Positions 27,050 to 38,114 are shown, counted from the first letter of the stretch. The stretch is 64,000 bases of DNA from Hybos culiciformis (GCA_964007475.1 OZ023273.1:35338436-35402435), one strand, 5' to 3'. Numbers and translations are program-made. Notes: generated by a model not told the origin, from the sequence alone.

Positions 27050-30000
27050 ACATATGTATGTACATGAACATTGTACATATGAATGTCAATATCCAAAACC
27101 AAATATATTTAATTTAAATTAAGACTGAGCAAAATAAATGTTTTTAAGATTATTTTGTGTAATTATACGATCCAATAATGACATAAATATATTGAGCATA
27201 CACCATATTAAATTTAAATAAATATAAATTTATAATTTCACTTATTGTTGTTAAGACGCATTATGACGCATTATTTACATGATGATAAGAAAAATGTTCA
27301 CCAGTGATGTCTATCAATCGTTATTCAGACAAAATAACATTTATAGGAAATTTATTTTGTCATAAGAATGGCAAACTTGTGAAATTGATTCTTCCGACAC
27401 AATTTTTCGAATATACTTGTGCACTATAAATAATATGTGTTGTGTACCTTACTTAGTCTTTTTAATTTTCTAGTGAAATTTAATAGCAACGCTCTATTTT
27501 CATATTTGTCGGTATTTATAGAGGGACGTTCATGCAACAATATAATGCTAAAAAAATCTACTTTTCGAAATTTTTAGTACCGAATCCCAGTTTCTTCAAA
27601 TGATGCCAGTTGAAAGGGGACTAAATGTACATAATTTTCCTTTTTTGAATTGTGTTACTGCGATAATGGAAAGTGGCAAGAATCGTCTTTGAAAACCCAA
27701 AACCGAGATTAAAATTAAAGCTTTTCTTGCGAAAATTTCCGGCCGATGTGAATTTTTATGACGCACTTTCACTTGTTATGTGGATAAAAATCGTTCAAGA
27801 AATCCTTTTCCCGAAAAAATTATTCAGATAATTATTTAATTTATTTTTTATAATATTAAATTTAGTGTTTCAATTTTTAGACATCCTTGTTTCATTTTTA
27901 TGAGTATATGTTAGAAAATTAATACATGTTAGAAAATTTTAAAAATGTTGAATAAGAATTTTTTTAAAATAGCCACACTTCTAAGAACTTCTTTTTGTAA
28001 GTAAATAAATAAAAAATTACCTATACAATTTTACTTGTATTAATAGTTCTATTGTTTAAAACTCTGATAATCATATATATTATTTAAAATTTGATTTAAA
28101 TTATTAGTATTTTCAACCTTTCGATAGTGTTGTGTCTATTAAACTATGTTCAAGACTTTACAAAGTTAATTTCTATTACTTAAGTTACAAGGTTGCAACA
28201 GATAAAAATAATATAAAATCAATCCAAAAATATAACCTATTTAAATGGGTCGAACATTTCTTACCGAATTATCATAATCTGCTTTATTTTGGCGAAAAAA
28301 AAAACTTTATAAGAAATGAACTAGTAAAAATTGAGCACCAACATCTAAAAAAAACTTAATTTGAAGAAAAATAAAATAAAAAATATATCATCTATTACTG
28401 GATAAAGATTTTTTTTTATCTAAAAAATCAAAAATTCATATTTTCGTTTATTCCTATTTTTAATATAGGTTATGGTAACTTAAAAATCTTTCACGTAGGC
28501 TCAGTCACACACGTTGATGTTTTTGCGGTCTTTTAGTGGTTTATGAAGATAAAATTAAATTATTAAAAATTGTATTTTTACCCCCTAAGGGATAAAAATT
28601 GTTACAAATGTATGTATGTAATGGAGCCCATATATGAAGCATATATCTTAGTTATTCATTTTATATCTGGTCATCCCATTTTAAAGACCATAGGGCAAAG
28701 TGTGTGCATCAATAATTTCTTAAAATATTTGTGTAATAATAATATTTTTTTAATAAAATTTTTTAAAACTGCATTATGTGTTCATAAAAAATTTATATAT
28801 ACATATATACTATGTTCATACATTCAGGTACATTTACTGGTTTTTTCACAATATGAATTTATTATGCCACAATTATTGAAATATTAATGGATAAAAAGTA
28901 CAAATGCGTTATTATTATAACTATAGCGAAGGGACTATGATTAATAGTTTTTTATTTCAGCCAAAAACAAAACTTAAGCACATACAAATCAAACTAATAA
29001 TATAGATCAATAAATAATAATTCATCTAATCTAGAGTTATTAAATCAAATTTATTATAAAGGGTATACACTAAAATCCTAAAACAAAATGTGGGCAAGAT
29101 TTATCTTAATATGTAATTTGTATATAAAAATCTTGCGTTCGGGGGTACATGTTTTTAATAGAATATCTGTGTTCAAAGCCGAAACGCCTTAAATGATGAT
29201 AAGGCAAAATTGAGATAATATTATAAAGTTGCTTCTTTATTTATGTAGTTTATTTTCATCCTTACCCCTTTTCTTCTATGACAATTATCCGTTAAGAAGT
29301 TGTAGACATTGGACAAACGTACTAACTAAAAATTTTTTTATGGTGCTTTTGGAAAATAATATTAAGTTTACTATGAAAAACGTCTTATTTGCTTCTTATT
29401 CAAATAACAGAAGTTTAAACTAATAATTTGATAATTTATAAACAAAAAACTGAAACCAAATTTGTTCTCAAAACTTTTCTAAACAAATTACAATTTTTTA
29501 ACAAATACATTTTTTGTAATTTAAAAAAAGTTTTATTCCGATCTAACTCAAAACAAAGATTTTGCAGATAAGACGTTCTGGCTTTTGAACACAGATATAA
29601 TGTAGAATAAAAAACAGTAACTGTCATACATGGGACCAAATCACAGCAGTTTTCCTTGCAAAAAATACGAATGAACCAAAATAAATTGATAAATTCAAAT
29701 AATAAGAAAATTATAATGGAAAAAATACTTGTGGACATTTTTAAAAATATGTTGTAAATTCGCTGTGAATAATTAAATTTTTTATTTACTTACACATATA
29801 TAGGTACCTATATTATATGTTTTGATAACAAAATTACTTTTTAGGTGAGATAAATATCTTCTTTTTGAAAAATTTTATTTTTATCTTTTAACGCCTAATC
29901 AAAACACAAACATTATTTAGTATAAGTTAATAATTTGGGCGGAATATTTGTCAGGTCACCTTTCAGAAGTAATTTATTTCCTTCAGTTCACAACAATTTG

Positions 30001-30600
30001 AATTTCTTCAGAATTCTCGATGTACGAGTTCTTTTCTGTAGCCAAAGTAGGTCTATTAATTATTTTATTATTTTATTGAGATATGTAAACGTAAAGAACA
30101 TTGGATTTAGTAAAGTACCAAATTTTTGTTTTATTGACCTTTTTTAACGGTCAGTGTTTTTAAAATTTTTTATCTAATCTATACTAATAAAAAGTTTATA
30201 ATAAAAATAAAGACGGATAATATCTTAATTTAATAATCCGAAATTTATGTTCAAAATATGTTTCCATGACTTTTTTAAGACAGAAATAAAAGTATTGATT
30301 CTTGCAGGCCTAGTAAATTGCCTCTAATAAATATTTTAAACGAACATAAAAAGTGAAACTATATCATACGATTTGATTTTAGTTACATCAAGTGTTAACA
30401 ATTGCATCATTTCATGTATCTTTAACTCTTTTTTGGGCTCTGAACATCAATGTATATGTTGAATACATTCATTATTGGCTTTCAATTAATTATCTTACTA
30501 TTAGATACTTACTATTCCAAGCATTATTCTCATTGCCTTAATCTATTAAAAAATTATTAAATAATGTTCGATAACATAATTTTGTGGAATTAAAAAAAAA
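27050..30600. other. Spacer between the two Thr-rich genes
   Basis: No supported gene. A GC-elevated island at about 27,490-27,800 has open frames on both strands (see findings). A short inverted repeat links 29,158-29,190 with 29,562-29,598; the right copy lies in a minus-strand open frame of 100 codons (29,436-29,738) that begins with a hydrophobic stretch and is Cys-rich. That frame has no recognised family and is not called as a gene. Confidence 0.45.
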
Positions 30601-30623
30601 CATAAAATGATTAGAAATAAGTA

Positions 30624-30629
30624 TTTATT
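30624..30629 (-). terminator. Poly(A) signal AATAAA of the second Thr-rich gene
   Basis: AATAAA on the minus strand, about 78 bases beyond the stop codon at 30,707. It is the first canonical signal downstream of the gene. Confidence 0.5.
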
Positions 30630-30706
30630 ACTATATTTATCACATATGTACATAATGCACATTATACATAAATTTGAACATTGTACAATAAACGATGTTA
30701 AGAAAT

Positions 30707-31471
30707 TTAACAACCGAGTAAATTTTCGAATGTTTTGATTAAAGTACTTATTATTCCTTTTCCGAAATAATTTTTATGACGGTTTGGCTTTGAAATTGCT
30801 GCGTGAGGATTAGTACGGGCTGTAGTAGTTATTGTTGTAGTGATGGTGGTTGTGCTTGGAATAGTTGTAGTTGGAGTGGTTGTTGTTGGGGTGGTAGTAA
30901 TTGGTGTGGTTGTGGTTGGAGTAGTTGTTGTTGGAGTGGTAGTACTTGCTGTGGTTGTGGTTGGAGTAGTTGAAGTTAGAGTGGTTGTTGAAGGAGTGGT
31001 TGTTGTTGGAATAGTTGTAGTTGGAGTGGTTGTTGGAAGAGTGGTTGTTGTTGGAGTGGTTGCGGTGGAAGTTGTTGTTGGAGTGGTTGCGGTGGAAGTT
31101 GTTGTTGGAGTGGTTGCGGTGGAAGTTGTTGTTGGAGTGGTTGCGGTTGAAGTTGTTGTACTACCTGTAGTTGTGCTTTCAGGAATCACAGTTTGTCCGA
31201 TAATCTGACTGATAAACTATAAAATAAAATTAAACTTTTATTATCATACATTCTTTAAAAAAAACACACGCAAAAAACAAAAATTTAGGTACATAATTAA
31301 TTTAACCACATAGGCCTAAGAACTCATTTATTTCTCTGTAAAGAAAATTTGGTTCACGAGACCAATTGTAAAATATCTAAGCTTTTAATTATTTTTTTCT
31401 ATTTGGAAAACTGTTGACAACAAAAAAATTACCGTTATCAAAAATAATAAAATCAGTAAAAATAAATTCAT
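30707..31471 (-). CDS. Secreted Thr/Pro-rich mucin-like (glue-like) protein, 182 aa
   Basis: Exon 1 (31,471-31,433) encodes 13 residues, MNLFLLILLFLIT, and ends ACG|GTAATT in phase 0. After a 216-bp intron, exon 2 starts at 31,216 behind TTTTATAG and continues FISQIIGQTVIPES, completing a signal peptide that probably ends near IIG or GQT. Residues from about 27 to 145 are almost only Thr, Pro, Ser, Ile and Ala in repeats such as PTTTTP and ATTPTTTST; four exact or near-exact 9-residue units come from a 27-bp tandem repeat. The C-terminus leaves the repeat: a basic segment (SKPNRHKNYFGKG), an amphipathic IISTLIKTFENLL, and a final GC whose Cys is the only one of the mature protein. The exon length, intron phase, strand, TATA distance and single C-terminal Cys match the gene at 26.5-26.9 kb, so the two are probably diverged paralogues. 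Expected role: secreted O-glycosylated structural or adhesive protein (inference). Confidence 0.8.
31054..31161 (-). repeat. Four copies of a 27-bp coding tandem repeat
   Basis: Units at 31,054, 31,081, 31,108 and 31,135 each encode ATTPTTTST. The last unit differs by one base. The identity between units indicates recent expansion or homogenisation inside the mucin-like gene. Confidence 0.9.
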
Positions 31472-31511
31472 TTTCTCAATTTGTTTTTCTTGAGTCAGAA
31501 AAAATTATAAT

Positions 31512-31516
31512 ACTGG
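31512..31516 (-). promoter_or_regulatory. Initiator-like CCAGT of the second Thr-rich gene
   Basis: A CCAGT match to the arthropod initiator lies about 35 bases downstream of the TATA box and would give a 43-base leader. The assignment rests on spacing only. Confidence 0.35.
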
Positions 31517-31541
31517 ACAACAATCCGATAAATTCGGAATA

Positions 31542-31549
31542 TTTATATA
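31542..31549 (-). promoter_or_regulatory. TATA box (TATATAAA) of the second Thr-rich gene
   Basis: TATATAAA on the minus strand, 71 bp upstream of the ATG at 31,471, followed by an initiator-like motif at the expected distance. Confidence 0.6.
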
Positions 31550-31629
31550 AAAAAAAACATAAATTAATGAAATCAAACGTAAAAAGTAATATTTTTACGT
31601 CAAATACAGAGTGCCCTGCATAATTGTTC

Positions 31630-33370
31630 AATTTCTTTGATCAAATTTCTATAGAGTGTGATTTTTTTTAATTATAAGACATTAGTAAATACAATTTCAG
31701 CAGGATTTGTTTCTTATAAGTTAAAAGTACTGTTCTATTTGCGATTATTTTTGAGATGACTGAAGGATAAACAAATAAATGGAAGTATTCCAAAATTATT
31801 AATTACTACTATCGTTATCATTATTGTGATAGCTTCTAAAGTTGATAATTTATTCATATATTACGTCAAAAATCAATCCTGTTATATTTCATTATTTTTA
31901 TATCGTCCATCTGGATATATCTTAAGTTTGTTCAATCATTTATTCAGAGTACCCTGTTATAAATTAAAAACATATTTATAATAGTCTTAAAATATATTAT
32001 ACCGGTTGTACCGTCAAAAGACAAAACCTTCAAAGACAAAGCTTTTAAAAAATAAATAATAAGAAAAAATTAAAAACTTAGTGCATATAGAAAAATAGTA
32101 TAAATAAGATAGTAACGACTTAATTAATAATTCTCTGTCAAAATTTAATAATTATCGGAAAATGTCATTAAATCCCCTCCACCAATCGGAATATCTGTCG
32201 ATTCGTTCCTCTCTATATAGAAAGTAAAAGGACAATATTCATATACAAAATATGAAATAACTTTTATCATTATTTTTATAAATAAACATAAAATCTATGT
32301 ATCAATGTACTACACTAAGATGTGTATAAGTATAATGGATTCAAAAATTTTCAATTGTTTTATTTTTATTATCATTAATAATATACATAAGTTTTATTAT
32401 CATTATTATTATTATTATTATTATTTTTGTTTTCTTAATGCGCATTATTTAGTTCACTATTTGTCTTCTTTCTGATATTGTTTGCTAACAAGTTAAATAA
32501 CCTTCTTCATTTATTACCTTTCATCTTTTTATTTAATTCAAAAGCCATTTCTGAATTTCCCTTACACATTAATATTAATTTAAATTATTACAATATCGTT
32601 CATACATATTAATTCATATAATAATATGATATAATTATTATAATATTTCTTCTAAAGGTAATTGATTAAATTATTTTCCATAACTAATCTATATTTAAAA
32701 AGGCCCATTCATTATGAAACAAATTGGTCAATCAAATGGGTTATCGAAGAAAAATATGTCGATATTGGTAAATTTTAATAAAAAATTTCAAAATAGTATA
32801 ACAGAAGTTTAGTCGATTATATTAGATTATAGAATAGAAACACTCGTACAAGTAGAAGTGATCTCTGCTATTATTTGAAATAAAAGTATGCTAAATTTTT
32901 CCAGAAATTTTATGAAAAATTAGTTTTCTTAGTTAATTAAATCTTGTTTGTTTCGTTACTCCCAATAGAAAAAAGAAAGAGGCCTGGAAATAAACCCGAA
33001 CCGTAGAAAATTTATAACTATTAGATCGAACAAGAATTGAATATATTCAATTTATATTCACTAAAAGAAGGCGCCACCACCACAATTTATATTGATAAAT
33101 TATTTTAAAGCTGAATAAAAAAAAGATATATGATAAAATATCTCATCTTACAATATTATTATTTTTGAAAATTAATATGTTTAAATCGAAAAATAATCAT
33201 TCTCGAATCAACAATTCTTCGTCAATGTTTTTTCAGCCGTTAACTTTTATATTTTATCATGTGTTTATTTTCATTTAAGAAAAGTTAAATTAACAAATTT
33301 AAAAACCTAAAATTCATTAATCGTACGGTTTATTTAAATTATCGTAATACAAATGTTATTCGAAATTTAT
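31630..33370. other. AT-rich spacer left of the large transposon
   Basis: Nothing coding is supported. It contains a TTA/ATT microsatellite at 32,402-32,425. Confidence 0.5.
32402..32425. repeat. (ATT)n microsatellite
   Basis: Eight tandem ATT units. Confidence 0.9.
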
Positions 33371-33378
33371 CACTAGTA

Positions 33379-33387
33379 AAAAGTAAG
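33379..33387. repeat. Left target-site duplication AAAAGTAAG
   Basis: This 9-base word abuts the left end of the foldback element and is repeated exactly at 40,656-40,664 on the other side. A 9-base duplication is characteristic of Mutator-like (MULE) elements. Confidence 0.8.
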
Positions 33388-34540
33388 GGGGGCAGACAGT
33401 TGCCCAAAAGACATTTGCCAATCTGACATTTGCCCACGGACATTTGACAATCTGACATTTGACAATCTGACATTTGACAATCTGACATTTGACAATCCGA
33501 CATTTGACCAGTTTTTTTCGTTTTACAAAACTTACTTTTTTATGAAAAAAATTACTTTTTTTTTGGAAAAATTTAGTAAGTTTTCGTTAGAATATTGCAG
33601 AAAAATCCTAGAATGTTGGAAATAAACCCCAGAACACGCAATTCGCAGTGTATTTATTCACTGTGATTTATAAATATACTAGCTACGACTCTGACTGTTT
33701 TACTTTTGCAAGTGGAATTTTTGTTATCAGGTTTATAGAGAATTTTAAAAGCCAGTTATTTTATAAATTTGGAGAAAACTATCTACGGGGAATTAAGATT
33801 TATCATTTTTACTTATTCATCGAATGAACAGGTTTCCAAACCAAACCAGATTTGTGTTTTTGATCATTTCCTCTTTTTATGTATAAAACTTGAATGAAAT
33901 CGGACTCCAATCAGGTTTTAAAATAGCCTGTAATAACCCACGACCCGAGGTAAAGACATGGTGTAAGTTTGATCGATTGAGCGGTAACATATAAGCAGCA
34001 GACAAACATACTTTAAGTTTTATATATATAAAAGAAGAAAGAAGATATTTATAGTAAAAAAAAAATGTAAATGTGTGTATATGTTACGGTGAATGTACGA
34101 ATTCCGGGGAATGTGAGTTTACTTTTGGTAAATGTTAATATTACAGTACATTTACCGGCCCGATTGGCCCCATTTTTGTGTAGGGCGTAGGGGGCTTACC
34201 CCTTATCCAAATAGGGCGGTGCGGGTTGGCGGGCGGGCGCGGGCCGCATATCCCACTGACCGACCACCAGTTCGCCCGTCCGCCACCCCGCACCCCCCTA
34301 TTTTGGATAACGGGTAAACCCTCTACGCCCTACACAAAAATGGGGCCAATCGGGCCGGTAAATGTAACGTAATATTAAAATTACGGGTTTTTAAACTCAC
34401 ATTCCCCGGAATTCGTACATTCACCGTAACATATATAAAACCATAAAGTTAGTAGTCTTTATAATATTTTACGAGATGAATTAATCTAAAAATGTAGGTA
34501 AATCATTGAAAATGTAGAATTACAAATTTTTTTAAAGGTT
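33388..34540. repeat. Left inverted arm of the foldback element
   Basis: Pairs in inverted orientation with about 39,355-40,655. Shared segments include a GATCGATTGAGCGGTAACAT region (left near 33,972) and a CCACGACCCGAGGTAAAGAC region. About six 15-bp repeats lie near the outer end (33,419-33,515). The arm is interrupted at 34,081-34,432 by a nested element absent from the right arm. Confidence 0.8.
34081..34432. mobile_element. Nested 352-bp GC-rich palindromic element
   Basis: The ends ATGTTACGGTGAATGTACGA and its reverse complement bound an almost completely palindromic sequence with a very GC-rich centre (34,215-34,300), in sharp contrast to its surroundings. The matching position in the right arm (near 39,455) reads straight through GTGTGTATATAAAACC. 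The element is therefore an insertion with a 2-base (AT or TA) duplication. A 2-base duplication would fit the Tc1/mariner group, but no transposase is present. Confidence 0.85.
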
Positions 34541-35500
34541 TGTCCATGTCGCTTTAATAGTTTGTCCATGTCGTTGGAGGGAAAAGATCGATTGTTTTAT
34601 GCATGTATTTTCAAAATACATATATATATTTCTTAAACTCTTTCCCGGATAGCATTCTGAAATTTTTATGAACAAATCGGAAATGTCATCAGGTTTCAAA
34701 AATGACAGGGCCACCAGCATTCGGATTGCTTTCTGAAATTCCAAATCGTTAATAATCGTAATTTGGAGTCCTTCTTTTCTAACTTTGCCAAAAAAAATGT
34801 TTGCTAGATGAAATAATTTAAAAAAGACCCAAATTTTGAAATGATGAGCGCACTGGCAGAACATATATAATATAATATGTGTATGTATATATAATATAAT
34901 ATATAATGTATAATAAATATAATATATGCAATTCGGAGTCCTTCTTTTTTAACTTTGCCATATATATTTTTTGCTAGATGAAGGTAGATGAAGGTAGATG
35001 AAGGTAGCGTCCATGTTCCATATGCCTTTCATTGCTGTATGGTCAAAATCGCATATTATATATGGGCTTAAGACTTGTTCTCTTTTTTCGGCTTTTTCAC
35101 TTCTTCGGGTACTTCAAATGTAATGTCTTGCGGCTCCTTTTGTGCTAAAACTATTCTATAATTTCTCCTTATAAGAGTCAAACAACTTTCCTTTTCTGGC
35201 AGAAATAGAGCCAAATTATCTATTTCTTCTTGGCTTTTTCCTTCTTTGGAAAGAATGCTCTGGTAAATTTTACTGGTGCTCCCTCTTATTGAGCTAGAAG
35301 CTGCTTCTTCCATTTTATTTGCTGCCAATCTTTTCTTGGATTTGGTCAAATCCGGAGCATGGTTATGTTCATTTCTCACTTCTATAACGACGTCATATTT
35401 TTCCTTCAATAACGCAAGACATCTTAAGGACTTCCTTTTTGTACATCTTCATTGGCTTCTGGTTAGCAGCCGCGTAAAAGTTACTCATTATGTTATTTAA
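34532..35500 (-). pseudogene. Broken MULE transposase with FLYWCH-type N-terminus
   Basis: Reading leftwards, the N-terminal part (frame of 35,068-35,409 and upstream to about 35,445) shows the end of a FLYWCH zinc finger. It has CTKRKSLRCLALL followed by EVRNEHNHAPD (Cys, Cys, His-x-His), then a Lys-rich linker, and stops after PKKENKS. The codon where the finger's Trp is expected just before RCTKRK is TGA, a nonsense change. At 35,020-35,060, CDFDHTAMKGIWNM resembles the MULE Asp-Phe-Glu-x-Ala segment. The C-terminal frame (34,532-34,864) has FGKVRKEGLQ, then DLEFQKAIRMLVALSFLKPDD and YFENTCI, matching the usual MULE C-terminus. Most of the DDE core is missing, replaced by an AT microsatellite and a local duplication. 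No active enzyme can be made. Confidence 0.75.
34863..34927. repeat. AT-rich microsatellite inside the transposase remnant
   Basis: A run of TATA/AATAT/GTAT words marks the junction between transposase fragments. Just right of it (34,928-34,982) is a second copy of the sequence at 34,757-34,811, a local direct duplication. Confidence 0.7.
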
Positions 35501-36215
35501 GATTTACCATAATTAAGAATTATCATTTTAAGATAAATTTTATTCGAATTAAGAAAATAAGTTAAATATATTGTATTAAAACAATTTTTAAAATATCTTA
35601 TATTTTTTAATAAAATCAAAAAGTTTTCTAAATTAACAACACTAAACTTATATATTAACTAAATTTAACCTACAACGCCGAACATTTTAATATTAGAATT
35701 AAAGGATTTGACTCTTTAAAATATTGGAAATAGCCATATATTTATTTTTCTTTTTACGGGTTGTTTTGGATTTAGCAAATCATTTTCCGCTTTTTTTATG
35801 AGTCCTCTTGGAGCTCATCCATTAACATTAGTTGATAAAAAGGGAGCAATGAATTATGAGCGCATGAATTATGAACTCGGAAAAAGTTTGTATGAGCGGG
35901 CAAAATTCATTTTTCCGCGCAACAAAATGTCTGTTGACCGCGCGGTCAAATTTCATTTTTTTTATAAATTGAGGCGCGGACAAAATGTCTGTTGACCGCG
36001 CGGTCAAATTTCTTTTTTTTTTATAAATTGAGGCGCGGTCAAAATTCATTTTGAAAATGAATTTTCCCGCGGTCAAAATTCATTTTTTTTATAAATTGAG
36101 TCGTGGCCAAAATTCATTTTGAAAATGAATTTTGTCCGCACATTTTGCCGCGGTCAAAATTCATTTTTTTTAAATTGAGTTGCTGCCGGGAACGTGAGTA
36201 TTATGCAGAAAAGTT
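35458..36215. repeat. Left arm of an inner inverted pair
   Basis: Inverted match to about 38,115-39,005. It starts at GGTTAGCAGCCGCGTAAAAG, the 5' side of the transposase gene, and contains hairpins of the form GCGGTCAAA...TTTGTCCGC at 36,035-36,070 and 36,103-36,139. A shorter direct copy of its first 280 bases sits at 39,108-39,345. Confidence 0.7.
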
Positions 36216-36723
36216 ATGGAGAAGATACTATTCATTTTAAATGACTTCATACCGCGTCCCATTCGTTCGCGCGAAGCCCGTCAAGAAAAAAAAATTAAAA
36301 AAAAGTCTCCTAGGCGGTTCGGGGCGATTTTAGCAGAGGCGGTTTTAACGGTGTCGGGGCCCCTGGCGCTGAAAAAAAAATTGGGCTCCTACTCTCTAAA
36401 TTAAAATAAAATAAAACAATATTAATTAAAATTTAATGAAAAACCTCAAACAAAATCAATTTCATTTAAATATTATTTCTATAAACTAAATTATCAAAAA
36501 ATAATTAAATTACAAAATTTAAAGAATGGCTCATACATGGTTAGTAAAGCGCGTTAGACTATGTTGCTTTTTATATGCGCTTGCAGACCCTAATATTTAC
36601 GCGATATTTGCAGCATTGTCGGATTGACCTCTACATTTATCAATTGGTATATTACACCAAAATCGGTAACATGATTTGAGACCATAAGATTTTCGCTTTA
36701 TATTTTGATGAACGCCGAACGCG

Positions 36724-37107
36724 TATACTGCAGTCATAGGGGAAAAAAACAGTATCTACATAAAAACTGAATATGAGAATAATAGGTTTAAAGTTTATTA
36801 GTCGTACTGTATTATTCTTTTTTTTAATATTCTTCATTCAGTATATTTTATAGTACGGTATTTCCGTATAGTTATGCTACATTTTTTCATTATTAAAAAT
36901 ACATTCCGCCAAATTTTATAATTTTAACAAAATATACAAAGCATTTTACAATCAAAAAACTTTTTTGAAATTTTGGATCGATTTTCAAAAATAATTTAGC
37001 AAATTTTTTGTATTTAAAAATTTGTGATTTTTACTATCAAATGCCATCAATACTTAAATTTTTCAGATTTTAGTAGATACTGTGTTTTCCACTACGACTG
37101 CAGTATA
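36724..37107. mobile_element. Nested inverted-repeat segment (about 384 bp)
   Basis: The ends TATACTGCAGTCATAGGGG (left) and the inverted TATACTGCAGTCGTAGTGG (right), followed on both sides by AACAGTATCTAC-like sequence, give imperfect terminal arms of about 50 bp. The interior is AT-rich and non-coding. No clear target duplication. Confidence 0.5.
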
Positions 37108-37463
37108 GGAAACATTTTGTAAAATTCACGTTTTCATGGCATTGTGAATAGAATAGAAGCTACAATTTTCTATCGCGAGCGCCGTGTGCGACGCCCGTTA
37201 GAACCGCCTGTGGATTTTAGGCCTTTTCCAAAAGGATGTTGTTCAAACAACTTTTTTTTAAAAGTTTCGTACAACTGTCACCTCTAGAAAAATCCAAAGA
37301 ATTGGGTTGATTTCATTTACCGTTTCAAAAATATAAGATGAAAAGTTCAAATGCGTGAAAAAGTTATAAATGCAATTTACTCCGAAGTTTTTGGAGATTT
37401 TTGGATGTTTTTTTTTAAAACATAAGTAATTTTATTAAATTATAATTCTAGAATGTACCGTTA

Positions 37464-37897
37464 AGCCCGGGTGTCGTTAAAACAGAATTTAGCAACAGAA
37501 CAGAATCAGCGACAGAAAAATTTATTCTGCTACTGAAATTCTGGTCAGAATCTCATGAGATTGCTGCCTTTAAAACAGAAACAGAACGATTTACTTGTCA
37601 TTACGATTTTAAAAATTATTTTATTATTATTATTTAATTGTTTTCCCCATTTTCCGACAAAATAAAACTAGAAAAAACGTAAATAAACAAATACAAAAAA
37701 AAATTAAATTAAATTCAATTGACATTCTGGCAACAGAAACAGAAAATAACCTCGTTTGAGGTTATTCAAATTCTGTGGACAGAATGAATTTTTCTGTCGC
37801 TAAATTCTGTTGTAAAATTCTGTCGCACAATAAATTCTGTTCAAATGTATGGGATTCTGTTTCTGTTGCTAAATTCTGTTTTAACGTGATCCCGGCT
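37464..37897. mobile_element. Nested 434-bp Harbinger-like miniature element
   Basis: Flanked by TTA on both sides (37,461-37,463 and 37,898-37,900). The terminal arms begin AGCCCGGG/AGCCGGG and share a perfect 25-base stretch GTTAAAACAGAATTTAGCAA plus CAGAA. Further CAGAA/TTCTG words repeat internally. The TTA duplication is the TWA type used by PIF/Harbinger transposases; no coding sequence remains. Confidence 0.65.
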
Positions 37898-38114
37898 TTA
37901 CCGAGAAAATTGCAAAAAACCGTTTTTTCAAAAACATTTCAGTTACGTTTTTCAATGACATATATATCCTGAGTCCCCATGGCCGATAGTACCTCTTGGT
38001 GATGACGTCATCGCGAAAGGACAGCCCCCTACTGCGTCCCATTCGCTTCTTTAAAAAAGAAAATTGGCCGTACAAAATGTATGTTTTTATTTTCAATACT
38101 TGTTAAGCAATATT

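Noticed and set aside
30840..31208. Val-rich 122-codon plus-strand frame
   Set aside because: Exact antisense shadow of the Thr-rich gene; ACN Thr codons read as Val on the other strand.
34132..34317. Pro/Arg-rich 61-codon frame
   Set aside because: It lies in the GC-rich palindromic insertion and has no coding features of its own.
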